Positions 15,259 to 24,388 of a stretch of 64,000 nucleotides of DNA are shown piece by piece. The notes under the pieces were generated by a model. The model was given only the letters and a program-made list of their open reading frames with translations, was not told the origin of the DNA and did no database searches. The position numbers were made by a program, and so were the translations under genes. The stretch is from Novosphingobium aerophilum (GTDB lineage Bacteria > Pseudomonadota > Alphaproteobacteria > Sphingomonadales > Sphingomonadaceae), in assembly GCF_014230305.1 (NCBI RefSeq), contig NZ_JACLAU010000014.1, positions 1-64,000 on the forward strand, given 5' to 3'. Position 1 is the stretch's first letter; every line of letters begins with the position of its first letter.

Positions 15259-16578
15259 TCAGGCCAGCAGCGCCAGCGGGCTTTCCACCAGCTCGCGGAA
15301 GGCGGCCATCAGCCGCGCCCCATCGGCCCCGTCGATCGCGCGGTGATCGAAGCTGCCCGTCACGGTCATCGCCTGGGCCACGCCCAGCGTGCCGTCCGCC
15401 ATCACCCAGGGCCGCTTCTCACCCGCGCCAACGGCCAGGATGGTCGACTGCGGCGGGTTGATTACGGCGGTGAACTGCTTGATTCCCATCATGCCCATGT
15501 TCGAGATGCTGGCGGTGCCGCCCTGATACTCGCCGGGCTGAAGCTTGCCTTCCTTGGCGCGTTGGCCAAGATCCTTCATCGCCGTCGCGATCGAGCTCAG
15601 GCTGCGGCCGTTGGCGTCCTGCACGATCGGGGTGATCAGCCCGTTGGGAATGCTCACCGCCACGGAGATGTCGGCGCGCTCGTAATGGATCATCTCGTCA
15701 CCGGCGAAGGTCACGTTGCATTCCGGCACGCGGATCAGCGCCTTGCCCAGGGCCTTGATCAGCATGTCGTTGACCGACAGCTTGATCCCGTCCTTCTCCA
15801 GCGCGGCGTTGAGCTCGGTGCGCAGCGCGAGCAGCTTGTCGAGCTGGACATCGACCGTCAGGTAGATGTGCGGAGCCTGCTGCATCGACTGGGTCAGCCG
15901 CTTGGCGATGGTCTTGCGCATGGACGACAGCGGCTGGATGCTGTGCGGGATGCGATCGTCGAGCAGGCTGGCGGTGCTGGCTGCTGCCACCGGTGCCGCA
16001 GCGGGCGCCGGTGCGGCGGCCCGAGGGGCCGGCGCCGCGGCTGCCGGGGCGGCCGCTGCGGGAGCGCCAGTCGACTGCGCCGCTTCGATATCGGCGCGAA
16101 CGATCCGGCCATTGGGTCCGGTTCCGACCACATTGGCCAGGTCGATCCCCCGTTCGGCGGCCAGGCGGCGGGCCAGCGGCGAGGCCGAGAGGCGCGCCGC
16201 ATCGGCCGATGCCGGGCTCGCAGGGGCAGCGGTGGCCGGCTTGCTCGGTGCGGGCGCGGCAGCCGGGGCGGCGACAGCCGGCGCCGAGGCCTTGGCCGGT
16301 GCGGCGCTCGGCGCGGCGGCCTCGCCGTCACCGGCGATGGTCGCGATGACCGTGCCGACCTTCACGCCGGGGGTACCGGCCTCAACCGAAATCGAGGCAA
16401 TCGTCCCTTCGTCGACCGCTTCGTACTCCATCGTTGCCTTGTCGGTCTCGATCTCGGCCAGGATGTCGCCCGGGCCAACCTTGTCGCCGACCTTGACCAA
16501 CCACTTGGCGAGCGTACCCTCTTCCATGGTGGGGGAAAGGGCCGGCATCTTGATCTCGATAGGCATCGCTGCGCTCAT
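15259..16578 (-). CDS. pdhC: Dihydrolipoamide acetyltransferase (E2 of pyruvate dehydrogenase)
   Basis: A 439-residue E2 subunit. One lipoyl domain comes first ([18 protein letters not shown]; lipoyl-lysine in [10 protein letters not shown], about residue 46), then an Ala/Pro linker, the E3/E1-binding domain ([20 protein letters not shown]), a second linker and the catalytic acetyltransferase domain ending in [18 protein letters not shown], with the active-site His and Asp. The ALSPTMEEG signature is that of pyruvate rather than oxoglutarate dehydrogenase. I place the start at 16578 ([10 protein letters not shown]), with 16566 as the alternative; GGGAG precedes both. E1 genes are elsewhere. 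Confidence 0.95.
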   Translation of the reverse strand: MSAAMPIEIKMPALSPTMEEGTLAKWLVKVGDKVGPGDILAEIETDKATMEYEAVDEGTIASISVEAGTPGVKVGTVIATIAGDGEAAAPSAAPAKASAPAVAAPAAAPAPSKPATAAPASPASADAARLSASPLARRLAAERGIDLANVVGTGPNGRIVRADIEAAQSTGAPAAAAPAAAAPAPRAAAPAPAAAPVAAASTASLLDDRIPHSIQPLSSMRKTIAKRLTQSMQQAPHIYLTVDVQLDKLLALRTELNAALEKDGIKLSVNDMLIKALGKALIRVPECNVTFAGDEMIHYERADISVAVSIPNGLITPIVQDANGRSLSSIATAMKDLGQRAKEGKLQPGEYQGGTASISNMGMMGIKQFTAVINPPQSTILAVGAGEKRPWVMADGTLGVAQAMTVTGSFDHRAIDGADGARLMAAFRELVESPLALLA

Positions 16579-16691
16579 GCTCCCGGAGTTATCTGATCGT
16601 GGCCTGCGGTTTTGGGCGGATGCCCGGCGAAGGCAAGCGACAATGCAGAGGTTTTGCCATATTGGCACTCTGAATTCGTTTCGGGGGTGAA

Positions 16692-17147
16692 ATGAGAACC
16701 TATCTGGTAATTCTCGACGAGACAGAGGAAGCCCGGGCGGCCCTGCGCTTCGCCTCGCGCCGCGCCGCCAAGACCGGTGGGGCCCTGCACCTGCTGGCGG
16801 TGGTGCCCCGCCAGGAGTTCGTCGCCTTTGGCGGTGTCCAGGCCACGATCGAGGAGGAAGCCTATGCGCGGGCCGAGACGCTGGTCACGTCGCTGGCCGG
16901 CAACGTCTTCTCCGAAAGCGGCAAGATGCCGGTCATTGCCGTGCGCCAGGGCGAAGCGATCAGGGTCGTGACCGACTATCTGTCCGACCACCCCGAAGTG
17001 GCCGCGCTGGTGCTCGGCGCGGGGGCGGACGGGACACCGGGGCCGCTGGTCACCTGGTTTGCGGGAAGCGGCATGGGGACCCTGCCCTGCCCGCTGTACA
17101 TCATCCCGCCGACCCTGGACGAGGCGCGGCTCGACACCCTGAGCTGA
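16692..17147 (+). CDS. Universal stress protein
   Basis: A 151-residue UspA-family protein. The N-terminal strand [20 protein letters not shown] and a C-terminal segment containing [17 protein letters not shown], a form of the ATP-binding G-2x-G-9x-G(S/T) region, are present, and CPLYIIPP ends the last strand as in the family (CPVxVVP). Expected fold is alpha/beta with a small cytoplasmic dimer. It is transcribed away from pdhC across a 113-base shared promoter region and has a strong Shine-Dalgarno (GGGGGTGA). Stress signal and ligand are not inferable. Confidence 0.88.
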   Translation: MRTYLVILDETEEARAALRFASRRAAKTGGALHLLAVVPRQEFVAFGGVQATIEEEAYARAETLVTSLAGNVFSESGKMPVIAVRQGEAIRVVTDYLSDHPEVAALVLGAGADGTPGPLVTWFAGSGMGTLPCPLYIIPPTLDEARLDTLS

Positions 17148-17164
17148 CCCCGGCCGGCCAGCGC

Positions 17165-19459
17165 CTACTTGCGCCGTCCCTGATGGCGGATGTTGGCCGG
17201 TCGCCCGCGTCGGCCGACCAGGTGACCGCCGCGCTTCTTCAGCGCAACCGGGCGGCCACGCGGCTCGATCCGCCCGCCTCCGTCGACCAGTTCGAACTTG
17301 AGCGCGCCGGTCAGCGGGTTGGCCTCGGCCAGCCGCAACTCCTGCATCTGCCCGATGGCATATCGCACTCCGCTTTCGATGCCTTCCAGCACCTGGGCCT
17401 TCTCGTCATAGGCGAAGTGCTCGTCGCCCAGGGTGGAGACCGGGACCAGCCCGTCGCCGCCCAGCCCGACGATCGTGGCGAAGAAGCCGAAGCTGCGCAC
17501 CCCGGTGATGCGGGTGGTGAACACCTCGCCCACCCGGGCGGAAAGCCAGGCGGCGACATAGCGGTCGATCGTCTCGCGCTCGGCCATCATCGCCCGCCGC
17601 TCGGCCGCGCTGATCGCCTCGCTGATCCGGGACAGGTCGGCGCGGTCGCGCTCGGCCAGGCCCGAGTGCGCGGGGAGCCCATCGCCCGGGGCCGGTTGCT
17701 CCAGCGCGAAGGCATCGACCAGGGCGCGGTGGATCAACAGGTCCGAATAGCGCCGGATCGGCGAGGTGAAATGGGCGTAGGAGCCCAGCGACAGGCCGAA
17801 GTGGCCGGCATTGCGCGGGCCGTAATAGGCCTGGGTCTGGCTGCGCAGCACGGCCTCCATCACCAGCGCCTTCTCGGCCTCGTCGGTGATGTCCTTGAGC
17901 ATGCGGTTGAACAGCCCGGGGGTGATCACCTGCCCCAGCGCCAGCTTCTTGCCGAAGGTGGCGAGGTAGTCCTTGAGCGCGACCAGCTTCTCGCGGCTCG
18001 GCGGCTCGTGGATGCGATAGACCACCGGGGCGGTCCGACTTTCCAGCGCCTTGGCCGCGGCGACATTGGCCGCGATCATGAAGTCCTCGACCACGCGGTG
18101 CGCGTCGAGCCGTTCGCGCACGGCGATCTCGGTGATGCGGCCCTGCTCGTCGAGCTTGACCCGCTGCTCCGGCAGCTCCAGCTCCAGCGGGTCGCGCGCG
18201 TCCCGGGCCTTGGCCAGCAGGCGCCAGGCGTCCCACAGGTGGCGCAGGTGCGGCTCGGCGCGGTCATCATCGATCCGCGCCTGGGCGTCCTCATAGGCGA
18301 TCACCTCGGCAATCCGGACCAGCGCGCGGGTGAAGCGGAAGTCCTTGACCCGCCCATGCGCGTCGATGGCCAGGTGGCAGGCCATGGCCGCCCGATCCGC
18401 GCCGCTGCGCAGCGAGCAGACATCGGCGGACAGGACCTCGGGCAGCATCGGCACCACGCGGTCGGGGAAATAGACCGAATTGCCGCGCTTGCGTGCCTCG
18501 CGGTCGAGGGCCGAGCCCGGCCGCACGTAGAAGCTGACATCGGCAATCGCCACCACCGCGCGGAAGCCGCCCTCGCCGTCGGGTTCGGCCCAGATCGCGT
18601 CGTCATGGTCGCGCGCATCCGACGGATCGATCGCCACGATCGGCAGGGCCCGCAGGTCCTCGCGCCGATCCTCGGTCAGCGCCACGGCGGCGGCGCGCTG
18701 GGCCTCGTCCAGCACCTCGCGGGCGAAGACATGGGGGATGCCGTGCTTGTGGATCGCGATCAGGCTGAACGCCCGCGGGGCCAGCGGATCGCCCAGAACG
18801 GCGGTCACCTTCACCCCGGCGCGCGGGCTGCGCCCGGCCGGCTCGGCCAGAACCAGTTGCCCCGGCTCGGCCCCGCCAAGATCGGCAATCGGCACGGCGT
18901 TGCGCACCCGCTTGTCCACCGGGGCGAGCCAGCCCTTGCCCGCCGCGTCGACCTCGACCACGCCCAGCACCTGCTCGTCCTCGGTGGCGAGCTTCTTCAT
19001 CGGATGCGCGATCCATCCGGTGCCGGTCTCTTCGGTCCGGGCCAGCACGCGGTCCCCCGGGCGCAGCGCCGGGCTGCGCGCGGCGCCCTTGCCGCGGGCT
19101 TCGATCAGCCGCAGCCGTGGCGGTGGGGTGGCATCGTCGGGCTGCCAGGTCGCGGGAATGGCGATCGGTTCGCCATCCTCGATCTCGACCACGCGCAGCA
19201 CGGTGACCCGCGGCACCCCGCCCAGGCGGTGGAATGCCGTGCGGTTGCCATCGATCAGCCCTTCATCCGCCATGTCGCGCAGCAGGGCCTTGAGCTGGAT
19301 CTTCTCCTGCCCCTTCAGCCCGAAGGCGCGCGCGATTTCCCGTTTGCCGGCGGGCTCTTCCGACTGGGCGATGAAATCGAGCACCTGCTGGCGCGAAGGC
19401 AGGCCTTGCGGGAACGCAGGCTTGCGAAGGGGGGGCTTGCGAAGGGGGGGCTTGGTCAT
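17165..19459 (-). CDS. rnr: Ribonuclease R
   Basis: A 764-residue 3'-5' exoribonuclease. A helix-turn-helix/cold-shock N-terminal region leads to the RNB catalytic domain (SDARDHDDAIWAEPD, metal-binding Asp cluster; FTSPIRRYSDLLIHRAL) and a C-terminal S1 domain (GVRSFGFFATIVGLGGDGLV in part) with a basic tail rich in RGR and KKRGG. The family degrades structured RNA and helps mRNA quality control. I start at 19459 (MTKPPLRKPP); the frame runs 64 codons upstream into the peptidase gene without a credible N-terminus. A 15-base duplication at its start encodes a PLRKP repeat. It converges with the stress protein across 17 bases. Confidence 0.94.
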   Translation of the reverse strand: MTKPPLRKPPLRKPAFPQGLPSRQQVLDFIAQSEEPAGKREIARAFGLKGQEKIQLKALLRDMADEGLIDGNRTAFHRLGGVPRVTVLRVVEIEDGEPIAIPATWQPDDATPPPRLRLIEARGKGAARSPALRPGDRVLARTEETGTGWIAHPMKKLATEDEQVLGVVEVDAAGKGWLAPVDKRVRNAVPIADLGGAEPGQLVLAEPAGRSPRAGVKVTAVLGDPLAPRAFSLIAIHKHGIPHVFAREVLDEAQRAAAVALTEDRREDLRALPIVAIDPSDARDHDDAIWAEPDGEGGFRAVVAIADVSFYVRPGSALDREARKRGNSVYFPDRVVPMLPEVLSADVCSLRSGADRAAMACHLAIDAHGRVKDFRFTRALVRIAEVIAYEDAQARIDDDRAEPHLRHLWDAWRLLAKARDARDPLELELPEQRVKLDEQGRITEIAVRERLDAHRVVEDFMIAANVAAAKALESRTAPVVYRIHEPPSREKLVALKDYLATFGKKLALGQVITPGLFNRMLKDITDEAEKALVMEAVLRSQTQAYYGPRNAGHFGLSLGSYAHFTSPIRRYSDLLIHRALVDAFALEQPAPGDGLPAHSGLAERDRADLSRISEAISAAERRAMMAERETIDRYVAAWLSARVGEVFTTRITGVRSFGFFATIVGLGGDGLVPVSTLGDEHFAYDEKAQVLEGIESGVRYAIGQMQELRLAEANPLTGALKFELVDGGGRIEPRGRPVALKKRGGHLVGRRGRPANIRHQGRRK
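19420..19449. repeat. 15-base tandem duplication inside rnr start
   Basis: GCTTGCGAAGGGGGG occurs twice in perfect tandem (19420-19434, 19435-19449). On the minus strand it duplicates the codons for a PLRKP unit right after the initiator region of RNase R, giving a basic repeat. Likely a slippage product tolerated in the disordered N-terminus. Confidence 0.85.
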
Positions 19460-19550
19460 GTCGCGGTCGTCCTTGGGCCCAAAGCGGCCCAAAGACAATC
19501 CGCCCTGCGCGCGACCGGGGCCGGGCTTGGGACTGGGACCGGGACCGGAA

Positions 19551-20897
19551 TCAGGGGGCGAGCGGCGTGAACTGGCCACCCGGCAGCGCCGAGGAGATCG
19601 GGCTTTCGCTGCCGTCCGCAGCGCGGGCACTGACCCCGAACACCCAGTCATCGCCCCGCAGCCCGTCGAACCGGGTCGTCGTCGCCGGCGCGGCGACGAT
19701 CACCGGATCGGCATCCCAGGTGCCGGCATCGGTGCGCCGCCGCCAGACCGCATAGTGCGTCGCGCCGTCCACCGGTTGCCAGGACAGGTCGGTGTAGGTC
19801 TTGACCGCGAAGTCCGCCTTGGCGACCGGGGGCATCGGCGCCCGGGCCAGGGCCGCGAGGGCCGCCACGTTCAGCTCGGTCACCCGGCGCAGATAGGGAA
19901 AGTCCATGGCCTCGGGCAGATCGCCATAGGGCGTGCCGTTGTCCTCGCGCACGTCCTGGTGCTGCCGGTGGAAGTTTTCGACCGCCACGGTGAAGCGGAT
20001 CGCCGGATAGCCCATCTCCTCGAACGGCAGATGGTCGCCGCCGCGCCCGGCCCGGTCCGCGCGCCAGATCTGCCGCACCGCGAAGCCGTCAGCCCGCTGG
20101 CCGGCGAGGGCCGCGACGTAGCGGGAGAGATTGCGGCTCGGGCTGTCGTTCTCGCCGCCATAGGCCCGCTGCGCCTTGCGGGTCTTGTCATCGAGGTCGG
20201 CCCGCGGCCCTTCGGAGAACACCCGGACGTGCCGGTCATCGACATAGCCGTCCGATCCCCGCGAATTGCCGACGATATCGTTGTTGAGCACGGCCTTGAC
20301 GGTCCAGCCCTGGGCCTTGGCATATTCGGCCAGCAACCGCCCGCCATAGAGCCCCTGCTCCTCCCCGCTCAGCACGGCATAGACGATGGTGGTCGGGAAG
20401 GTCCGCTTGGACAGGACCCGGGCCGCCTCGAGCACCAGCGCCGTACCCGATCCATCGTCATTCGCACCCGGGGCATCGCCGGTGAAGTCCATCTCGTTGC
20501 TGCGGCGCGAATCGATGTGTCCCTGGACGATCACCACCTCGTTCGGCCGCTCGGTCCCGCGCTGGATCGCCAGCACGTCGACCAGATTGACCGGCTCGGG
20601 GATCCGGTTGCCCGAGACCACCTTGGCCGGCAGCGCGATCTCCAGGCAGTTGCCGCAAGCCTTGCCGGTCTTGCGGAACTCGGCCTCGGCCCAGGCCCGC
20701 GCGGCGCCGATGCCGCGCTTGGGGTCGGTCTGGCTCGACAGGGTGTGCCGGGTGCCGAAGGCGACCAGCCGGTCGACATCGGCGCGCAGCCGCGCTTCGG
20801 ACACGGTGCCGGACGCCGGCGCCTCGGCGGCGTGGACCGGGGCATGGGCCGTGGTGGCCAGGATGAGCGGAGCGATCAGGAGCAGGGGCTTGGTCAT
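19551..20897 (-). CDS. M28 family aminopeptidase, exported
   Basis: A 448-residue zinc peptidase with a signal peptide (LLLIAPLILATTAHAPVHA). The binuclear zinc site can be traced: His in VQGHIDSRR, bridging Asp in GANDDGSGTAL, Glu pair in LSGEEQGLYGG, Asp in VLNNDIVGNSRG and His in GRGGDHLPFEEMG. The C-terminal 70 residues (WQPVDGATHYAVWRRRTDAG, VFGVSARAADGSESP) form a fibronectin type III-like domain. I start at 20897 (MTKPLLLIAP), 30 codons into a longer open frame. Expected to hydrolyse peptides in the periplasm; specificity unknown. Confidence 0.9.
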   Translation of the reverse strand: MTKPLLLIAPLILATTAHAPVHAAEAPASGTVSEARLRADVDRLVAFGTRHTLSSQTDPKRGIGAARAWAEAEFRKTGKACGNCLEIALPAKVVSGNRIPEPVNLVDVLAIQRGTERPNEVVIVQGHIDSRRSNEMDFTGDAPGANDDGSGTALVLEAARVLSKRTFPTTIVYAVLSGEEQGLYGGRLLAEYAKAQGWTVKAVLNNDIVGNSRGSDGYVDDRHVRVFSEGPRADLDDKTRKAQRAYGGENDSPSRNLSRYVAALAGQRADGFAVRQIWRADRAGRGGDHLPFEEMGYPAIRFTVAVENFHRQHQDVREDNGTPYGDLPEAMDFPYLRRVTELNVAALAALARAPMPPVAKADFAVKTYTDLSWQPVDGATHYAVWRRRTDAGTWDADPVIVAAPATTTRFDGLRGDDWVFGVSARAADGSESPISSALPGGQFTPLAP

Positions 20898-20990
20898 GCG
20901 CCGGTTGTCGGCCGCACGACCGGCGATTTCAAGACCTTCCGTGCGTGGCCCGGGCCTGTCTTTTCGGGACAGGCCCGATGCCAGCACCGG

Positions 20991-22553
20991 TCAGTAGGAC
21001 CGCGCGACGTAAATCGTCTCGACCGCCGGCTCACCGGTGAAGGGACAGGTCCCCTGCGGCGCCGGAGCCCCCATCGGGGTGTTCCGGATCGTCAGCTTGA
21101 GCGCCTTGAGCTGGGCCACCACGGCGTCCAGCGCCGCGCCGGTGGGTCGGGACCAGCCCAGCTCGACCCAGCCCGGGTAGCGGTTGCCCTCGGCGAAGTA
21201 GGTGGCCACCCCTTCCAGCGTGGTCACGCCGCGCTCGATCTGGCCGTCGCGCCGGGCGGTCGCTTCGGCATGGAGGCTGCGCTGGATATCCTCCAGCTCC
21301 GCCGCCGCCGATGCCACGAAGTACTCGCGCGACTGGGCGACGAACTGGACCTTGCCGTCCTCGCGCCACAGCCGGTCGCGGCGCAGGGCCGAGACCTGGC
21401 CATTGGCGGCATCGCGTCCGCCGATCTCCAGGATCAGCGGCACGCCCTTCTTGACCCAGCCCCAGCGCTTCTGGGTGGCCTTGCCGGGGCGCTTGTCGAG
21501 CAGCACGCGGGTGCGTTCCCCCAGGGCGGTCAGCCTGGCCAGTTCGGCGCGAAGGTCCTCGCAATAGGCCAGCAGCGCGGCATCGCCGTCATCCTCGCGC
21601 AGCATCGGCAGGATCACGATCTGGTGCGGCGCGATCGCCGGGGGCACACGCAGTCCGTCATCATCGCCGTGGGTCATGATGACCCCGCCGATCATGCGGG
21701 TCGAGACCCCCCAGCTGGTGGTGTGGCACAGCGTCTGCTGGCCCTCGCGGTCCTGGTAGCGGATGCCCGCCGCCTCGGCGAAGGCGGTCCCCAGGTAATG
21801 CGAGGTGCCGGCCTGCAGCGCCTTGCCGTCCTGCATCATGGCCTCGATCGAATAGGTCGCGACCGCGCCCGGAAAGCGCTCATTCTCGGGCTTCTCGCCG
21901 GCGATCACCGGCATGGCCAGCACCTCTTCCGAGAAGCTGCGGTACATTTCGAGCGCGCGCAGCGTTTCGACCATGGCGTCCTCGCGGTCGGCGTGGGCGG
22001 TGTGCCCTTCCTGCCAGAGGAACTCGCTGGTGCGCAGGAACATGCGGGTGCGCATCTCCCAGCGGACCACGTTGGCCCACTGGTTGGTGAGCAGCGGCAG
22101 ATCGCGCCACGACTGGATCCAGCGCGACATGGCGGCGCCGATCACCGTTTCCGACGTGGGGCGCACCACCAGCGGTTCTTCCAGCCTGGCTTCCGGATCG
22201 GGCACCAGCCCGCCCTTGCCGTCGCCGACCAGCCGGTGGTGCGTGACCACCGCCATCTCCTTTGCGAAGCCCTCGACGTGCTCGGCCTCCTTGGCGAAGT
22301 AGGACAGCGGGATGAACAGCGGGAAATAGCAGTTCTGGACGCCGGCATCCTTGATCCGGGCATCCATGATCTGCTGGATGCGCTCCCAGATGCCATAGCC
22401 CCACGGCTTGATCACCATGCAGCCGCGAACGCCCGATTCCTCGGCCATTTCGGCTTCTGATATCACCTCCTGATACCATGCCGCGAAATCACGGTCGCGG
22501 GTGACGGTCAGGGCGTGCTTGATCGCGGACGGCTTGGTGGCGGGCTGATTCAT
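20991..22553 (-). CDS. proS: Proline--tRNA ligase, archaeal/eukaryotic type
   Basis: A 520-residue class II synthetase. The sequence lacks the bacterial editing insertion and instead follows the archaeal/eukaryotic-like architecture: N-terminal helix AWYQEVISEAEMAEESG, GCMVIKPWGYGIWERIQQIMD, class II motif 2 (RTSEFLWQEGHTAH), motif 3 region (WGVSTRMIGGVIMTHGDDDG), an anticodon-binding domain and the C-terminal zinc-associated tail (ending ETIYVARSY). This type is standard in many Sphingomonadales. It ends four bases before the peptidase-side intergenic DNA and starts at MNQPATKPSAIKHALTVTRD. Confidence 0.95.
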   Translation of the reverse strand: MNQPATKPSAIKHALTVTRDRDFAAWYQEVISEAEMAEESGVRGCMVIKPWGYGIWERIQQIMDARIKDAGVQNCYFPLFIPLSYFAKEAEHVEGFAKEMAVVTHHRLVGDGKGGLVPDPEARLEEPLVVRPTSETVIGAAMSRWIQSWRDLPLLTNQWANVVRWEMRTRMFLRTSEFLWQEGHTAHADREDAMVETLRALEMYRSFSEEVLAMPVIAGEKPENERFPGAVATYSIEAMMQDGKALQAGTSHYLGTAFAEAAGIRYQDREGQQTLCHTTSWGVSTRMIGGVIMTHGDDDGLRVPPAIAPHQIVILPMLREDDGDAALLAYCEDLRAELARLTALGERTRVLLDKRPGKATQKRWGWVKKGVPLILEIGGRDAANGQVSALRRDRLWREDGKVQFVAQSREYFVASAAAELEDIQRSLHAEATARRDGQIERGVTTLEGVATYFAEGNRYPGWVELGWSRPTGAALDAVVAQLKALKLTIRNTPMGAPAPQGTCPFTGEPAVETIYVARSY

Positions 22554-22619
22554 GGCCGCGCTGTTAGAGCATCGGTCCGGCCGGTGGGAACCCGTTATTT
22601 TCCGCAGTCGGCGAAGGGC

Positions 22620-23195
22620 CTACTTGGCGAGCTTGTCCAGCATGCGCTGCATCTCGGCCATCTGGGCCTTCAGCGCGGCCAGATCGTCCGTCGGCTTGTC
22701 CTCGGCCGGAGCCTCCCTGGCGGGCTGCGGCGCGCTGCCGTCGATCCCGGGCATGAAGGCGGCAGCGGCAGCCTTGAACATTTCCATGTTGCGCTGCGCG
22801 ATCGCCGCCAGCGGATTGTTGCCCAGGCTTTCCTCGAAGGCCTTGCGCAGCTTGAGCTGGTTCTCGCGGAAATGATCCATCGAGGCTTCGAGGTAGTGCG
22901 GCAGCAGCGATTGCATCGAATTGCCGTACATCGCGATCAGCTGGCGCAGGAAGTTCACCGGCAGGATCTGCTCGCCGCCGTTGGCTTCCTCTTCCATGAT
23001 GATCTGGGTGAGGATCGAATGGGTGATGTCGCCGCCGGTCTTGGCATCGACCACCTTGAAGTCGATCCCCTCGCGGGTCATCTTGGCAAGGTGGTCAAGC
23101 GTGATGTAGCTGGACGACTGGGTGTTGTAGAGCCGCCGGTTGGCGTACTTCTTGATGATCACCACATCGTCCTGATCGGTCGGCTTGTTGCCCAT
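22620..23195 (-). CDS. phaR: Polyhydroxyalkanoate synthesis repressor PhaR
   Basis: A 191-residue regulator. The N-terminal PHB_acc_N DNA-binding domain is clear (VVIIKKYANRRLYNTQSSSY, ITLDHLAKMTREGIDFKVVD), followed by the PHB_acc repeat (VNFLRQLIAMYGNSMQSLLP) and an acidic/coiled C-terminus (LKAQMAEMQRMLDKL). PhaR binds PHA granules and represses phasin genes. I choose the ATG at 23195 because a Shine-Dalgarno (GGGGAA) sits eight bases before it; ten more codons are open upstream. No pha genes are adjacent, so its targets are elsewhere. Confidence 0.92.
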   Translation of the reverse strand: MGNKPTDQDDVVIIKKYANRRLYNTQSSSYITLDHLAKMTREGIDFKVVDAKTGGDITHSILTQIIMEEEANGGEQILPVNFLRQLIAMYGNSMQSLLPHYLEASMDHFRENQLKLRKAFEESLGNNPLAAIAQRNMEMFKAAAAAFMPGIDGSAPQPAREAPAEDKPTDDLAALKAQMAEMQRMLDKLAK

Positions 23196-23323
23196 TTTGC
23201 GATTCCCCGCTGCCCGATTCGGCAATCCTCAGGGCCTAGCACCAGACTTGTTTGCAACGCAACACGGGCCATGCTGCGCAGCAAAAGGCGCAAGCCCGCC
23301 CCGGGCGGACCGGGGCCGCGAGG

Positions 23324-24388
23324 TCAGGGGCGCGCCAGCCGGGCGCCGAGTGTCGTCAGCAGCTCGTACTGCGACAGGCCGGTGATGCGGGCGGCGTCCG
23401 GAAGGTCGTAGTCGACCGTCACCCAGTCGCCTTCGCGGGCCTCCGGCGCCCGGGCCAGATCGATCACGGTCATGTCCATGGAGACCCGCCCCAGCACCGG
23501 CAACCGCGCCCCGCCCAGGGTGACCGAGCCCTTGCCCGACCAGGCCCGCAGATAGCCATCGGCATAGCCCAGCGCGATCACCCCCACGGTCATGGCGGCG
23601 GGGGCGACGAAGGTGGCGTTGTAGCCGACGCTGTCCCCGGCGGCCAGGTGGCGGACTTGCAGGATCGCCGCCTGGGGGCGGATCACGGGACGGATATGGT
23701 CGGCCAGGGCGGCGCAGGGCACGCCGCCGTAAAGGGCCAGGCCAGGCCGCGTCACATCGCCGTGATAGGCGCTGCCCAGGGCGATGCCGGCGCTGTTGGC
23801 CAGGCTGGCGCGCCGGTGCGGCAGGGCCCGGCGGGCGTCCTGCCAGCGACCGAGTTGCCGGGCGTTGAGCGGCGTGTCCTCCTCGGCCGAGGCCAGGTGC
23901 GACAGCAGGATGTCGATCTCCAACCCGTCCAGCGCGGGATCGCCCAGATCGGACAGCGGCAGGCCCAGCCGGTTGATGCCGCTGTCCACCATCAGGTGGC
24001 ACGATCCCCCGCCGCATTCCCGCCAGCGCTGCACCTGGCCCAGCGAGTTGAGCACCGGGCGCACGCCGCTGGCCCGTGCCCAGTCCGCATCCGCCCTGGT
24101 CAGCGGACCATGCAGCACGGCAATGCTGGCCGGATCGACCAGGTCGGCGATGGTCGCGGCTTCCGCCCAGTGCGCCACGAAGAAATCACCGCATCCGGCG
24201 TCGGCAAGTGTGGCAACCGCCCGCCGGGCGCCCGTGCCATAGCCGTCCGCCTTCACCGCGGCCCCGGCCTGGGCCGTGCCCGAGAGGCGATCGAGCGCGC
24301 GCCAGTTGGCGGCCAGAGCCTCGCGGTCGAGCGTCAGGCGAAGCGGAGGGGGTGGGCAGCTCGGGTCGCTCGCTCGGTCAGCCGGCAT
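23324..24388 (-). CDS. alr: Alanine racemase
   Basis: A 354-residue PLP enzyme that makes D-alanine for peptidoglycan. The PLP lysine lies in AAVKADGYGTGA (about residue 45), the second catalytic residue Tyr in GDSVGYNATF, and the conserved MVDSGINRLG and SMDMTVIDL segments are present, giving an N-terminal TIM barrel and a C-terminal beta domain. Its start overlaps the stop of the MFS transporter gene by 11 bases, so the two are probably co-transcribed. The initiator is followed by a Pro-rich stretch, and a slightly later start cannot be excluded. Confidence 0.93.
   Translation of the reverse strand: MPADRASDPSCPPPPLRLTLDREALAANWRALDRLSGTAQAGAAVKADGYGTGARRAVATLADAGCGDFFVAHWAEAATIADLVDPASIAVLHGPLTRADADWARASGVRPVLNSLGQVQRWRECGGGSCHLMVDSGINRLGLPLSDLGDPALDGLEIDILLSHLASAEEDTPLNARQLGRWQDARRALPHRRASLANSAGIALGSAYHGDVTRPGLALYGGVPCAALADHIRPVIRPQAAILQVRHLAAGDSVGYNATFVAPAAMTVGVIALGYADGYLRAWSGKGSVTLGGARLPVLGRVSMDMTVIDLARAPEAREGDWVTVDYDLPDAARITGLSQYELLTTLGARLARP

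Noticed and set aside
18738..22460. A very long open plus-strand frame (about 1240 codons) antisense to rnr, the M28 peptidase and proS
   Set aside because: It runs opposite three genes with clear catalytic motifs, is rich in Arg, Gly and Ala, and is a by-product of GC-rich codon positions.
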